Shown here one piece after another: positions 39,361-48,678 of a DNA stretch of 64,000 bases. Under the pieces are notes generated by a model, which had not been told where the DNA came from, did no database searches, and was given only the letters and a program-made list of their open reading frames with translations. Position numbers and translations under genes: made by a program. Within the stretch, counting starts at the first letter, position 1, and every line of letters starts with the position of its first letter. Source of the DNA: Peribacillus saganii (GTDB lineage: Bacteria; Bacillota; Bacilli; Bacillales; DSM-1321); NCBI RefSeq assembly GCF_003429095.1, contig NZ_QVTE01000005.1, positions 62,001 through 126,000 of the forward strand. Direction: 5' to 3'.

Positions 39361-39618
39361 ATGTCAGTATTAGAAAACTGGGACCAGTGGAAAAATTTCC
39401 TTGGCGACAGATTAAATCGCGCTGAAAATGAAGGTGTTGACCAAGGAACAATTTCTAATCTTGCATACGAAATCGGTGATTATCTTGCTAAACAGGTTGA
39501 TCCGAAAAACGAGCAGGAACGCGTCCTTGCTGATCTTTGGTCAGTTGCTTCTGATGATGAGAAGCATGCAATCGCAAACATCATGGTTAAACTTGTTGAA
39601 AATAACGGTACACGTTAA
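39361..39618 (+). CDS. ymfJ: YmfJ, DUF3243 family protein
   Basis: 85 residues starting MSVLENWDQWKNFLGDR, identical in length to B. subtilis YmfJ. In-frame ATGs at 39352 and 39358 lie in or too near the ribosome site aaagga (39347-39352), so ATG 39361 is preferred. Single domain, no catalytic motif seen; the function is not known to me. Its translation start is locked in a perfect hairpin, and it ends at a terminator, so it is probably a separately controlled unit. Confidence 0.9.
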   Translation: MSVLENWDQWKNFLGDRLNRAENEGVDQGTISNLAYEIGDYLAKQVDPKNEQERVLADLWSVASDDEKHAIANIMVKLVENNGTR

Positions 39619-39630
39619 CCTGCCAAAATG

Positions 39631-39665
39631 AAGGCCCGTCTTGTAAAAAAGGACGGGCCTTTTTC
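39631..39665 (+). terminator. Intrinsic terminator after ymfJ
   Basis: AAGGCCCGTC (39631-39640) with GACGGGCCTT (39652-39661), then T. Strong GC-rich stem. Confidence 0.87.
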
Positions 39666-39878
39666 AGCTTCCTGAGCTGCTGGCAGGGATTTATTTTTTT
39701 GCGGAAAAGCCACGCTATGAAATTTATCTGACTAGCTATGATAAGCAATCTTTTATTGTACAACCTTCAGGAAAATCAGGCTGATAGATTGTTTTTCCTT
39801 TAATCTTAAAACAAAATACTATATGATAGAAGCTAGATAACGGGACTGTCATTACTGAGAGTCCGAGGAGTGGTATAA

Positions 39879-40670
39879 TTGGATAGACAAGAATGGTATT
39901 TTGAATATGAGATACAAAAAAACCGTCCGGGCTTGCTGGGCGATATCTCCTCTTTGCTTGGAATGCTATCTATTAATATAGTTACGATAAATGGAGTAGA
40001 CGAGGGAAGACGCGGTCTCCTTTTGCTTGCAAAGGATTCGAAAAACATTGAAAGACTTGAATCAATACTCCGTACGATGGATACGATAAAAGTGATTAAA
40101 CTAAGGGAACCGAAGCTTCGGGACCGTCTCGCCGTACGGCACGGGAGATACATACAGCGTGATGCAGACGATAAAAAAACATTCCGCTTCGTTCGCGATG
40201 AACTTGGGTTACTCGTAGACTTTATGGCTGAGCTATTTAAGCAGGAAGGCCATAAATTAATCGGAATAAGGGGAATGCCAAGAGTAGGCAAAACGGAGTC
40301 TATTGTGGCTTCAAGCGTTTGTGCAAACAAAAGGTGGCTCTTTGTGTCTTCAACCCTTTTAAAACAAACTATCAGAAGCCAGCTTATTGAAGATGAGTAT
40401 AACAACAATAATCTTTTTATTCTGGATGGTATTGTATCGACCCGCAGAGCAAACGAGCGCCACTGGCAGCTTGTAAGGGAAATCATGAGGCTGAATGCTG
40501 TGAAAGTTATTGAACATCCGGATGTATTCGTACAAAACACAGAATATACCCTCGATGATTTTGATTATATAATTGAACTTCGCAACGACCCAGACGAAGA
40601 AATTACATATGATGTGGTCGACCAAAACCATATGTTTGAGGCGTCTGACTTTGGATCATTTGATTTTTAA
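39879..40670 (+). CDS. ymfK: YmfK, ACT-domain protein (DUF3388)
   Basis: 263 residues from TTG 39879, eight bases after gaggag (39865-39870). Residues about 1-75 form an ACT-like regulatory domain (NRPGLLGDISSLLGMLSINI). From about residue 128 there is a P-loop-like GMPRVGKTES (GxxxxGKT). Later a hydrophobic LFILDG could act as a Walker B strand. This suggests nucleotide binding under ligand control, but that is inference. Precedes the rodZ-like ymfM by 18 bases. Confidence 0.86.
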   Translation: MDRQEWYFEYEIQKNRPGLLGDISSLLGMLSINIVTINGVDEGRRGLLLLAKDSKNIERLESILRTMDTIKVIKLREPKLRDRLAVRHGRYIQRDADDKKTFRFVRDELGLLVDFMAELFKQEGHKLIGIRGMPRVGKTESIVASSVCANKRWLFVSSTLLKQTIRSQLIEDEYNNNNLFILDGIVSTRRANERHWQLVREIMRLNAVKVIEHPDVFVQNTEYTLDDFDYIIELRNDPDEEITYDVVDQNHMFEASDFGSFDF

Positions 40671-40688
40671 AATTGGCAGGTGGTTATT

Positions 40689-41591
40689 TTGACAGAATTA
40701 GGAAATCGGCTGAAAGAGGCCAGGGAGGCCCGAGGATTAACGCTGGATGATCTTCAAAACGTTACTAAGATACAGAAAAGATATTTGGTAGGTATTGAAG
40801 AAGGAAATTATGCAATGATGCCGGGTAAATTTTACGTCCGTGCTTTTATAAAACAATATTGTGAGGCAGTAGGCCTTGAGCCGGAGGAGATTTTTGATAC
40901 GTTCAAGAATGACATCCCTGCTGTTCATAATGATGAAATGCCAGAGCTTTCAAGAGTGAAAAGCCGAAAAACTATCGATCCGGGCAATTCAAAAATTGCT
41001 GAAATGCTGCCCAAAATATTGGTGGGGGCTTTTGTAATTGGAGCGGTTGTGCTTGTCTGGGTTCTTTTTTCCCAAAATGCCGGAAAACCTGACGATACTG
41101 CCAGTGGTGATAATGATGAGAGTGTAGTAATGGGAGAGAGAAAGGACTCCCCGTTAAAGAATGAAGCTGACAAGGAAGAACAAGCGGGCGAGGAAGCCCT
41201 GACAAAAGAAGCAGACAAGCAGCAGGCGGAAAAGCCGCCAGCACCTGAAACAGAAGTAAAGGTCAAACAGGAGCTTGCTTCAGTTAGCAGCAGCGGCCGT
41301 GACAGCAGCTACCAGCTAAAAAACGCTGAGACATTTAAGGTTAAGCTGTTATCGAAAGGTACATCCTGGGTAAATATTAAGAACGGGAAGGGCCATTCTT
41401 TTTACCAGGGAACTCTCCAAAATAATGCCAGCCAGGAAGTTGACTTGACAAATGAAACGCAGGCAGTGCTGATAATCGGGAATGCCGCTGATACTGAAAT
41501 TTATGTTAATGGCGAAAAACTTGCGTATTCCGTTTCACCTCAGGAAATTGTGAGGCAGGATATTACGATAGATTTTGTAAAGGCCGAATAG
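40689..41591 (+). CDS. ymfM: RodZ-like membrane protein with HTH and DUF4115 (YmfM)
   Basis: 300 residues from TTG 40689, five bases after aggtgg (40678-40683); a GTG at 40680 lies within that site. Helix-turn-helix domain ELGNRLKEAREARGLTLDDLQ at residues 2-75 with GKFYVRAFIKQYCEAVGL, one membrane span (ILVGAFVIGAVVLVWVLF, near residue 115), an acidic low-complexity linker, and a C-terminal beta DUF4115 domain. RodZ links MreB to the membrane for rod shape; the neighbour pgsA is conserved. Confidence 0.9.
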   Translation: MTELGNRLKEAREARGLTLDDLQNVTKIQKRYLVGIEEGNYAMMPGKFYVRAFIKQYCEAVGLEPEEIFDTFKNDIPAVHNDEMPELSRVKSRKTIDPGNSKIAEMLPKILVGAFVIGAVVLVWVLFSQNAGKPDDTASGDNDESVVMGERKDSPLKNEADKEEQAGEEALTKEADKQQAEKPPAPETEVKVKQELASVSSSGRDSSYQLKNAETFKVKLLSKGTSWVNIKNGKGHSFYQGTLQNNASQEVDLTNETQAVLIIGNAADTEIYVNGEKLAYSVSPQEIVRQDITIDFVKAE

Positions 41592-41614
41592 TCATCTGAT
41601 AGATGGCTATTTTT
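41588..41614 (+). terminator. Intrinsic terminator after ymfM
   Basis: ATAGTCATCT (41588-41597), loop GAT, AGATGGCTAT (41601-41610), then T. It overlaps the ymfM stop codon. Confidence 0.7.
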
Positions 41615-41699
41615 CTCTTACTCCTGATTCCAAACGATCTACACCCGGCACTGTTTGATAATTTGCTTAGTTTGAAAGAGATATTTTGGAGGTTTTGTT

Positions 41700-42278
41700 G
41701 TGAATTTGCCTAATAAAATTACCGTATCAAGAGTTTTATTAATCCCGTTATTCTTAATCATTATGATGGATCCCTTTAGTTGGGGAGAATGGGAGCTGGC
41801 GGGGGAAAGCATCCCTGCTGCACATGTGTATGGAGCTCTCATTTTTATTTTTGCATCAGCAACTGACTGGGTGGACGGTTATTACGCCAGGAAACTGAAT
41901 CTTGTCACCAATCTGGGGAAATTCTTGGATCCCCTTGCCGATAAACTGCTTGTTTCAGCGGCACTTATTTTATTAGTGGACCTGGGATTTGCACCAGCAT
42001 GGATTGTTATTGTAATACTTAGCCGTGAATTTGCGGTAACAGGATTAAGGGCTATCCTTGCTGGCTCTGGAGAAGTTGTGGCTGCTAATATGCTTGGGAA
42101 AATTAAAACTTGGACACAGATTGTAGCTATATCAGCGCTTTTGCTTCATAACCTTCCGTTCGAGTTTATTTCTTTTCCTTTTGCTGATATCGCTCTATGG
42201 GTTGCTTTATTCTTTACTGTTTGGTCCGGTTGGGATTACTTTAATAAAAATAAAGCAGTTTTTACTAATTCAAAATAA
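41700..42278 (+). CDS. pgsA: CDP-diacylglycerol-glycerol-3-phosphate 3-phosphatidyltransferase
   Basis: Integral membrane enzyme making phosphatidylglycerol phosphate. 192 residues, GTG 41700 after ttttggagg (41685-41693). The CDP-alcohol phosphotransferase motif is complete: DGYYARKLNLVTNLGKFLDP followed by LAD (DGxxAR-x8-Gx3Dx3D). Several hydrophobic helices. PgsA is essential in Bacillus. Confidence 0.95.
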   Translation: MNLPNKITVSRVLLIPLFLIIMMDPFSWGEWELAGESIPAAHVYGALIFIFASATDWVDGYYARKLNLVTNLGKFLDPLADKLLVSAALILLVDLGFAPAWIVIVILSREFAVTGLRAILAGSGEVVAANMLGKIKTWTQIVAISALLLHNLPFEFISFPFADIALWVALFFTVWSGWDYFNKNKAVFTNSK

Positions 42279-42299
42279 CTGTCAGGGGGAGAAATTAAG

Positions 42300-43544
42300 A
42301 TGAATGCAGAAATAATTGCGGTCGGTTCTGAGCTGCTTCTTGGGCAAATCGTTAACACGAATGCACGTTTTCTTTCCCAGCAGCTCGCTGAACATGGTAT
42401 AAATGTTTACTACCATACGGTGGTTGGGGATAATGACAAAAGGCTAAAGGGTGTTATCGAATCAGCGGAACAGCGGTCAAATTTGATCATCTTTACTGGC
42501 GGCCTCGGTCCTACAAAGGATGACTTAACGAAAGAAACAATTTCCCGCCATATTGGGAAGAAACTTGTGTTTGATGAAGAGGCCCTTGTATCCATTAAGC
42601 AGTACTTTGCTCGTACAGGCCGGGAAATGACGGAAAATAATAAAAAGCAGGCTCTAGTAATTGAGGGTTCCGATGTCCTGCCGAATGATCACGGTATGGC
42701 GCCTGGAATGGTAATTACAGTCCAAGGAATTACCTATATTCTTCTGCCGGGCCCTCCAAAGGAAATGGAACCAATGTTTTTGGAATATGGTATTAAGAGC
42801 ATTCTCTCCAAGATGGATAAACACGAACGGATTGAATCCAAGGTTCTGCGTTTCTTTGGTATCGGGGAAGCCGCTCTGGAAACTGAAATAGAAGATTTGA
42901 TTGAAAAACAGCAAAATCCTACCATTGCTCCACTAGCAGCAGATGGAGAGGTCACCCTGAGGATTACCGCTAAACATACGTCAAGGGAAATATGTGAAAA
43001 TATGATTGCGGTTGTAGAGGAAGAAATCCTTGAACGAGTTGGGCAGTTTCACTATGGTAATGACCAAACCTCATTGATGAAAGAATTGGTTAGAGAGCTT
43101 ACAGCCAGGAATATCAAGATAGCAAGCGCTGAAAGCCTTACCGGCGGAATGTTCCAGGAAAATCTGACTGCAATCCCCGGTGCCGGCAAGATATTCATGA
43201 GCGGTATTGTCAGCTATACGAATGAGGCAAAGGCAAAACTGCTCAATGTAAAGCGAGAAACCATTGAAAAACATGGTGTTGTCAGTGAACAATGTGCCAC
43301 CGAAATGGCAGAAAACGTGCGAAGCATCCTGGATGCAGATGCCGGTATCAGCTTCACAGGTGTTGCAGGGCCAGAAGAGCTGGAAGGGAATCCAGTAGGA
43401 ACCGTTTATATCGGCATTTCTTTCAGGGATAGCGAGCCGAAATCATTCAAGCTTAATTTTTCCGGAAGCCGTGAACAAAACCGGGTCCGTTCCGTGAAAT
43501 ATGGCTGCTACTATTTGCTTCGGGAGCTTGCTGCTAGAAAGTAA
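42300..43544 (+). CDS. cinA: CinA, competence/damage-inducible protein
   Basis: 414 residues: N-terminal MoaB/MogA-like domain ([33 protein letters not shown]) and C-terminal nicotinamide-nucleotide amidase-like domain ([24 protein letters not shown]). Ribosome site cagggggaga (42282-42291). It precedes recA, the classic cinA-recA pair, but a terminator and an SOS-controlled recA promoter separate them here. Confidence 0.95.
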   Translation: MNAEIIAVGSELLLGQIVNTNARFLSQQLAEHGINVYYHTVVGDNDKRLKGVIESAEQRSNLIIFTGGLGPTKDDLTKETISRHIGKKLVFDEEALVSIKQYFARTGREMTENNKKQALVIEGSDVLPNDHGMAPGMVITVQGITYILLPGPPKEMEPMFLEYGIKSILSKMDKHERIESKVLRFFGIGEAALETEIEDLIEKQQNPTIAPLAADGEVTLRITAKHTSREICENMIAVVEEEILERVGQFHYGNDQTSLMKELVRELTARNIKIASAESLTGGMFQENLTAIPGAGKIFMSGIVSYTNEAKAKLLNVKRETIEKHGVVSEQCATEMAENVRSILDADAGISFTGVAGPEELEGNPVGTVYIGISFRDSEPKSFKLNFSGSREQNRVRSVKYGCYYLLRELAARK

Positions 43545-43568
43545 GGCTGTCTGCCAGAACATTTTAAC

Positions 43569-43604
43569 AAGGGTCCTGCTTCTATCATATAAGCGGGGCC
43601 TTTT
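43569..43604 (+). terminator. Intrinsic terminator after cinA
   Basis: AAGGGTCCTGCTT (43569-43581) with AAGCGGGGCCTT (43591-43602); 12 pairs with one bulged G and two wobbles, then T. Confidence 0.75.
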
Positions 43605-43890
43605 GTTCATTTTTCCATATTAAAAGCAGTTAAGAGGGAGTTGCCTTGGACGTCAGTCACCGCGGCAGACTCTGGTCAAAAGCCTATTCACCGAAGATAC
43701 TCAGCCGCCAGCGGTCATAGTGTGGCAGATGCTATTCTTGCAGAAAAAGCCCCTTTTAGGGGAAATTCAAATTTTCTAAACGAAAACAAATTAATTCTTA
43801 AAACTCCTTTTTTTTGCATTTGGCTTGGCGGAAAATTGGATTTTGTCCTGGAAGAAAAAAGGATTTTTAAGGTAAATCAGCATTTAAAAA
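43605..43890 (+). other. Gap cinA-recA, part GC-rich and unassigned
   Basis: About 43620-43750 is richer in G+C than the flanks and carries an open frame (43641-43967) that has no ribosome site and runs through the recA control region. It has no end sequences of the hairpin repeat family. CCCC-tttta-GGGG near 43750-43762 is a small stem. Nothing else recognised. Confidence 0.4.
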
Positions 43891-43893
43891 AAA

Positions 43894-43907
43894 CGAATGA
43901 ATGTTCG
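43894..43907 (+). promoter_or_regulatory. LexA (SOS) box of recA
   Basis: CGAATGAATGTTCG, one mismatch from the Gram-positive CGAAC-N4-GTTCG. It ends ten bases upstream of the recA -35. Confidence 0.8.
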
Positions 43908-43916
43908 TTTTTTTGC

Positions 43917-43945
43917 TTGGCAAACGGAATAAAAAGGTATATAGT
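43917..43945 (+). promoter_or_regulatory. Sigma-A promoter of recA
   Basis: TTGGCA (43917-43922), a 17-base spacer, TATAGT (43940-43945). The expected transcript start is near 43952, giving a leader of about 97 bases. Confidence 0.75.
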
Positions 43946-44048
43946 AGTGATAGAGGTTTTGAGATGAGACAAACCTTTCACACAAACCAGACATATAGAA
44001 TGATTTTTAATCGGTATCGATTAATTGGAATATAGAGGAGGAACTCTA

Positions 44049-45092
44049 GTGAGTGATCGTCAAGCTGCATTGGAAATGGCATTAAAGCAAATAGAAAAAC
44101 AATTTGGAAAAGGTTCAATTATGAAGCTTGGAGAACAAACCGACCGCAGGGTTTCGACTGTGCCAAGCGGCTCTCTGGCACTTGATGTTGCCCTTGGAGT
44201 GGGCGGTTATCCGCGCGGAAGAATTATCGAAATTTACGGTCCTGAAAGTTCAGGTAAAACAACAGTGTCCTTACACGCAATTGCTGAGGTTCAGGCTAAA
44301 GGCGGACAGGCAGCGTTTATCGATGTCGAACATGCGCTTGATCCATCATACGCGCAGAAGCTTGGAGTAAACATTGATGAATTGCTTCTATCTCAGCCAG
44401 ATACCGGGGAGCAGGCACTTGAAATTGCAGAGGCACTTGTTCGAAGCGGTGCAGTAGACATCATCGTTGTTGACTCTGTTGCTGCCTTGGTGCCAAAAGC
44501 AGAAATTGAAGGTGAAATGGGAGATTCCCATGTAGGCTTGCAGGCCCGCTTAATGTCGCAGGCGCTCCGAAAGCTTTCAGGTGCAATTAATAAATCAAAT
44601 ACTATTGCTATCTTCATTAACCAAATTCGTGAAAAGATCGGTGTAATGTTCGGTAACCCGGAAACAACTCCGGGAGGGCGAGCACTAAAATTCTATTCAT
44701 CAGTCCGCCTTGAAGTCCGCCGAGCTGAACAATTAAAGCAAGGCAATGACGTAGTCGGAAACAAAACAAAAATAAAAGTCGTCAAGAACAAGGTAGCCCC
44801 TCCTTTCCGTACGGCTGAGGTTGACATTATGTACGGTGAAGGGATTTCCCGTGAAGGTGAAATCATTGATATGGGTTCTGAGCTGGATATTGTCCAGAAG
44901 AGTGGTTCATGGTATTCATACAATGATGACCGCCTTGGACAGGGGCGTGAAAATGCGAAGCTGTTCTTAAAAGAAAATAAGGAAATTCGCAATGAAATTG
45001 CCCAAAAAATCAGGGACCACTATAATCTGGATGGAGAACACACAGCTCCTGAGGATGATAAAGACGAAGAACAATTTGAATTGATTGACTAA
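44049..45092 (+). CDS. recA: Recombinase RecA
   Basis: Strand exchange and SOS coprotease. 347 residues from GTG 44049, with agaggaggaac (44034-44044) as ribosome site; the frame is open 24 bases further but that covers the site itself. Walker [10 protein letters not shown], Walker [13 protein letters not shown], loop-2 region [14 protein letters not shown]. An acidic C terminus ([13 protein letters not shown]) is usual. One small variation is [10 protein letters not shown] where FIDAEHALDP is usual. Confidence 0.98.
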   Translation: MSDRQAALEMALKQIEKQFGKGSIMKLGEQTDRRVSTVPSGSLALDVALGVGGYPRGRIIEIYGPESSGKTTVSLHAIAEVQAKGGQAAFIDVEHALDPSYAQKLGVNIDELLLSQPDTGEQALEIAEALVRSGAVDIIVVDSVAALVPKAEIEGEMGDSHVGLQARLMSQALRKLSGAINKSNTIAIFINQIREKIGVMFGNPETTPGGRALKFYSSVRLEVRRAEQLKQGNDVVGNKTKIKVVKNKVAPPFRTAEVDIMYGEGISREGEIIDMGSELDIVQKSGSWYSYNDDRLGQGRENAKLFLKENKEIRNEIAQKIRDHYNLDGEHTAPEDDKDEEQFELID

Positions 45093-45104
45093 TAGAAATA
45101 CGAC

Positions 45105-45136
45105 AAAGACTCAGCAGAAATCGAAGCTGAGTCTTT
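45105..45136 (+). terminator. Intrinsic terminator after recA
   Basis: AAAGACTCAGC (45105-45115) with GCTGAGTCTTT (45126-45136). Perfect 11-bp stem; short T tract. Confidence 0.75.
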
Positions 45137-45196
45137 CCGGTTTTCAGGTATTCCAGACATAACACAACTAAAAGAGGGGTGGGAAAGTACAACCCC

Positions 45197-45225
45197 TTGA
45201 CAATAAAAATTCACACCTATACAAT
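45197..45225 (+). promoter_or_regulatory. Sigma-A promoter of rny
   Basis: TTGACA (45197-45202), a 17-base spacer, TACAAT (45220-45225): near-consensus. Leader of about 130 bases to rny. Confidence 0.8.
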
Positions 45226-45362
45226 TAATATGTATATTTTACATTTTTCAAACAACGAATTTGAAAAGCCTAAGTGCTGTATATTGAAGTGATGTAACAA
45301 TGTACATGCCGACATTTCAATCTTAGTAAGAAACCAAGTTCATAGCAAGGGGAGGTGAAACG

Positions 45363-46922
45363 ATGGAACCCATGACAATCATCTTCGCTTTGCTTGGCCT
45401 AATCGTCGGTGCAGTTGTTGGCTATTTTGTACAAAGGTCTATATCCAATAACAAAATAGCAGGGGCTAAAAGCTCTGCTGAACAAATCCTTGAGGATGCA
45501 AAACGGGAAGCAGAAGCAGTTAAAAAAGAAGCCCTATTGGAAGCAAAGGATGAAATTCACAAACAGCGTACGGATGCAGAAAGAGATATCCGTGAACGTA
45601 GAAGTGAATTACAAAAACAAGAAAATCGATTATTGCAAAAAGAAGAGAACCTTGACCGGAAAGATGAAACGTTAGATAAACGTGAAACACTTTTGGAAAA
45701 AAAGGAGGATTCTCTTAACCAAAGACAACAGCATATTGAAGAGATGGAAAGCAAAGTAGAAGAAATGGTGTTAAAACAGCAGACTGAGCTCGAACGTATA
45801 TCCGGACTAACTCGTGAAGAGGCAAAAGCAATCATTATTGATCGCGTAGAAAAGGAATTAGCTCATGATACTGCAGTGATGATTAAAGAAATCGAAAACC
45901 GAGCGAAGGAAGAAGCCGACAAAAAGGCGAAGGAAGTGCTTTCTCTTGCCATCCAGCGTTGTGCGGCAGACCATGTTGCAGAAACAACCGTTTCTGTGGT
46001 TAACTTGCCTAATGACGAGATGAAAGGCCGGATCATCGGTCGTGAGGGACGCAATATCCGGACGCTTGAAACTCTTACAGGTATTGATTTGATTATTGAT
46101 GATACACCTGAAGCGGTTATTCTGTCAGGATTTGATCCAATTAGACGTGAGACTGCGCGCCTGGCTCTTGATAAACTAGTTCAGGACGGACGGATACATC
46201 CCGCCCGAATTGAAGAGATGGTGGACAAGGCAAGACGTGAAGTGGATGAACATATCCGTGAAATTGGTGAACAAACTACCTTTGAGGTGGGTGTTCACGG
46301 GCTCCATCCGGATCTCATTAAAATTCTTGGCCGCTTAAAGTTCCGTACTAGCTATGGCCAAAATGTTTTAAAGCATTCGATGGAGGTTGCCCAGCTTTCT
46401 GGCTTGCTTGCCGCCGAACTGGGTGAAGATGAAACATTGGCACGACGAGCTGGATTGCTGCATGATATCGGTAAAGCGATCGATCATGAAGTAGAAGGCA
46501 GCCATGTGGAAATTGGTGTTGAGCTTGCAACAAAGTACAAGGAACACCCTGTTGTCATCAACAGTATTGCTTCCCACCATGGCGATTTTGAGCCAACTTC
46601 AATCATTGCTGTTCTTGTTGCTGCCGCGGATGCGCTTTCAGCGGCGAGGCCGGGTGCGCGCAGTGAGACGCTTGAAAACTATATCAGAAGGCTTGAAAAG
46701 CTTGAAGAAATTTCTGAATCCTATGAAGGTGTTGAGAAGTCGTTCGCCATTCAGGCTGGCCGTGAAGTGAGAATCATGGTTAAACCTGAACAGATTGGCG
46801 ATTTGGAAGCTCATCGTCTTGCGAGAGATATCAGAAAACGTATTGAAGAAGAACTCGATTACCCAGGGCATATTAAAGTAACGGTTATCCGCGAAACGAG
46901 AGCTGTGGAGTATGCGAAATAA
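45363..46922 (+). CDS. rny: Ribonuclease Y
   Basis: Membrane-anchored endoribonuclease that starts bulk mRNA decay. 519 residues. N-terminal membrane helix ([17 protein letters not shown], residues 5-21), a long charged coiled coil (about 30-200), a KH domain ([19 protein letters not shown]), and an HD domain with [17 protein letters not shown] and SHHGDFEP. Ribosome site ggggaggtgaaa (45349-45360). ymcA, coding for a subunit of the RNase Y specificity complex, is also in this window. Confidence 0.97.
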   Translation: MEPMTIIFALLGLIVGAVVGYFVQRSISNNKIAGAKSSAEQILEDAKREAEAVKKEALLEAKDEIHKQRTDAERDIRERRSELQKQENRLLQKEENLDRKDETLDKRETLLEKKEDSLNQRQQHIEEMESKVEEMVLKQQTELERISGLTREEAKAIIIDRVEKELAHDTAVMIKEIENRAKEEADKKAKEVLSLAIQRCAADHVAETTVSVVNLPNDEMKGRIIGREGRNIRTLETLTGIDLIIDDTPEAVILSGFDPIRRETARLALDKLVQDGRIHPARIEEMVDKARREVDEHIREIGEQTTFEVGVHGLHPDLIKILGRLKFRTSYGQNVLKHSMEVAQLSGLLAAELGEDETLARRAGLLHDIGKAIDHEVEGSHVEIGVELATKYKEHPVVINSIASHHGDFEPTSIIAVLVAAADALSAARPGARSETLENYIRRLEKLEEISESYEGVEKSFAIQAGREVRIMVKPEQIGDLEAHRLARDIRKRIEEELDYPGHIKVTVIRETRAVEYAK

Positions 46923-46961
46923 AACAGCTGAAAAGACTGGCTGACATATGTGCATAAATGG

Positions 46962-46996
46962 ACCCTGCCAATTATTAAAATGGCAGGGTTTCTTTA
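46962..46996 (+). terminator. Intrinsic terminator after rny
   Basis: ACCCTGCCA (46962-46970) with TGGCAGGGT (46981-46989); T-rich but interrupted tail. Confidence 0.75.
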
Positions 46997-47038
46997 TGCT
47001 GATGATGTTTCAACAATAGATGTTTAGTATATAGAATA

Positions 47039-47047
47039 TGATACAAT
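47039..47047 (+). promoter_or_regulatory. Candidate extended -10 promoter for ymdB
   Basis: TGATACAAT: TG, one base, TACAAT (47042-47047); no clear -35. Gives a leader of about 40 bases. Confidence 0.45.
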
Positions 47048-47091
47048 ACTCATATTATTAATAATTACGTTTCACAGAAAGGATTTTTTTT

Positions 47092-47889
47092 ATGAAGCTG
47101 CTTTTTATAGGAGATGTGGTCGGTTCACCTGGAAGGGACATGCTTAAGGAGTACTTGCCCAGGATAAAAGAGAAATATAAGCCGCACATCACAATAGTAA
47201 ACGGAGAAAACTCTGCCGGCGGGAGAGGGATTACGGAGAAGATATACCGCGAGTTTTTAGAGTGGGGAGCGCAGGCTGTAACTTTGGGAAACCATGCGTG
47301 GGATAACCGTGATATCTTTGAATTTATCGAGTCAGCCAAAAATTTAGTACGCCCAGCAAATTTCCCTAAAGGTACTCCTGGAGAAGGGTTAAAGTATGTT
47401 CGCTTCAATCAGCTTGAGGTTGCAATCATTAACCTTCAGGGCCGAACTTTTATGCCGCCATTGGATGATCCTTTTGAAAAGGCAGAGGAGCTTGTGGAAG
47501 AAGCACGGAGGCGAACCCCGATCATTTTTGTTGACTTTCACGCAGAGGCAACAAGTGAAAAACAAGCGTTATCATGGTTTTTGGACGGCAGGGTATCTGC
47601 TGTCATTGGTACACATACCCATGTTCAGACTGCCGACAACCGTATTTTGCCAGGAGGAACTGGATATTTGTCTGATGTCGGTATGACAGGTCCGTATGAT
47701 GGTATTTTGGGGATGGAAAGAGAAGCGGTTATTCACCGGTTCCTGACCAGTCTGCCAACGCGATTTGAAGTGCCGAAGGAAGGCCGTACAGTACTGAGTG
47801 CTGCTATATTAGATATTGATGAAAAGAGCGGCAGCTGTAAAAAGATTGATCGTATCTTAATTAATGAAGACAATCCATTCTTTCATTAA
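47092..47889 (+). CDS. ymdB: YmdB metallophosphoesterase
   Basis: 265 residues. Metal-binding motifs: LLFIGDVVGSPGRDML (Asp), VNGENSAGG, LGNHAWDNRD (GNH), VDFHAEATSEK and IGTHTHVQT. B. subtilis YmdB is a phosphodiesterase affecting biofilm and motility switching. Ribosome site gaaagga (47077-47083). The rny-ymdB-spoVS order is conserved. Confidence 0.95.
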   Translation: MKLLFIGDVVGSPGRDMLKEYLPRIKEKYKPHITIVNGENSAGGRGITEKIYREFLEWGAQAVTLGNHAWDNRDIFEFIESAKNLVRPANFPKGTPGEGLKYVRFNQLEVAIINLQGRTFMPPLDDPFEKAEELVEEARRRTPIIFVDFHAEATSEKQALSWFLDGRVSAVIGTHTHVQTADNRILPGGTGYLSDVGMTGPYDGILGMEREAVIHRFLTSLPTRFEVPKEGRTVLSAAILDIDEKSGSCKKIDRILINEDNPFFH

Positions 47890-47913
47890 TTACTTTATCG
47901 AAGGTGTCTGGAG

Positions 47914-47946
47914 AAACTCTGTTCCTATATGGGATAGAGTTTTTTT
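47914..47946 (+). terminator. Intrinsic terminator after ymdB
   Basis: AAACTCT (47914-47920) with AGAGTTT (47936-47942); an inner TCC/GGA pairing is possible. Seven T follow. Confidence 0.75.
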
Positions 47947-48003
47947 ATTGATTTACAAAATTATTAAATTTCAAGCTGTGGATAACAAACATAGCGGGAC
48001 TCA

Positions 48004-48172
48004 TCCAGTTCCAGCGCCCAGTACCTTTTTTTTGAAGGAAAATAAAACAACGGCGTACAGGACAGGGAACACTACGGCAGCAATACATCCCACGAAACAA
48101 AGCACCAGTTTTGTGAGGATGTGCTGGCATCGACGTTGGCACAGGACGGAGGCAGGGCGCTTGTCTTTTATT
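48004..48172 (+). repeat. Modular GC-rich hairpin repeat, copy E (ymdB-spoVS)
   Basis: Left end tccagttccagcgcccagtacc, right end ggcagggcgcttgtctttt. It has the shared block ggaacactacggcagcaatacatcccacg and the ACAAAGC-type hairpin (near 48098-48114), then a single eroded loop (ggcacAGGACggaggc, near 48138-48153) whose right arm is lost. A shortened, partly decayed member. Confidence 0.8.
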
Positions 48173-48383
48173 CTTTTAAGGAAAGCCTTACTTTGAGGTA
48201 TGTTTCCTTTCCATAGCTAAAAATCTTAAGCGAAACTAGAGCCTGTCGCATTTCTGAGATGGACAAGAAAATTCCCGTACTTGGTATACAGCCGTTCCTC
48301 TATGAATATAGTAACAGTGGAAAGAGTTTTACCTACCTGAACAAAGCCACAAAAGGTAAGGGATAATACAAGGAGGACTAGGA

Positions 48384-48644
48384 ATGGAAATATTAAAGGT
48401 TTCAGCAAAATCTAATCCTAATTCTGTAGCAGGCGCACTTGCGGGGGTTTTAAGGGAAAGAGGAGCCGCAGAAATTCAGGCCATAGGGGCCGGTGCGTTA
48501 AATCAAGCCGTAAAGGCAGTAGCAATCGCGAGAGGGTTTGTAGCACCTAGTGGAGTAGACTTGATTTGTATTCCTGCCTTTACAGATATTATGATTGACG
48601 GAGAAGAACGGACTGCAATTAAGTTGATAATTGAGCCCAGATGA
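48384..48644 (+). CDS. spoVS: Stage V sporulation protein S
   Basis: 86-residue Alba-like protein (MEILKVSAKSNPNSVAGALAGVL, GAGALNQAVKAVAIARGFV), nearly invariant among Bacillus. Required for full sporulation and coat assembly; reported as a sigma-H gene in B. subtilis, but I could not place a sigma-H promoter with confidence. Ribosome site caaggagga (48370-48378). Confidence 0.96.
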   Translation: MEILKVSAKSNPNSVAGALAGVLRERGAAEIQAIGAGALNQAVKAVAIARGFVAPSGVDLICIPAFTDIMIDGEERTAIKLIIEPR

Positions 48645-48651
48645 AATCCGG

Positions 48652-48678
48652 CCTGTTTGCCTGAGCAAACAGGTTTTT
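48652..48678 (+). terminator. Intrinsic terminator after spoVS
   Basis: CCTGTTTGC (48652-48660), loop CTGA, GCAAACAGG (48665-48673), then five T. Confidence 0.88.

Noticed and set aside
43641-43967. 108-aa frame before recA
   Set aside because: Runs across the SOS box and recA promoter, no ribosome site, no recognisable motif.
47864-48196. 110-aa frame spanning ymdB end and repeat copy E
   Set aside because: Overlaps a terminator and a repeat; composition not protein-like.
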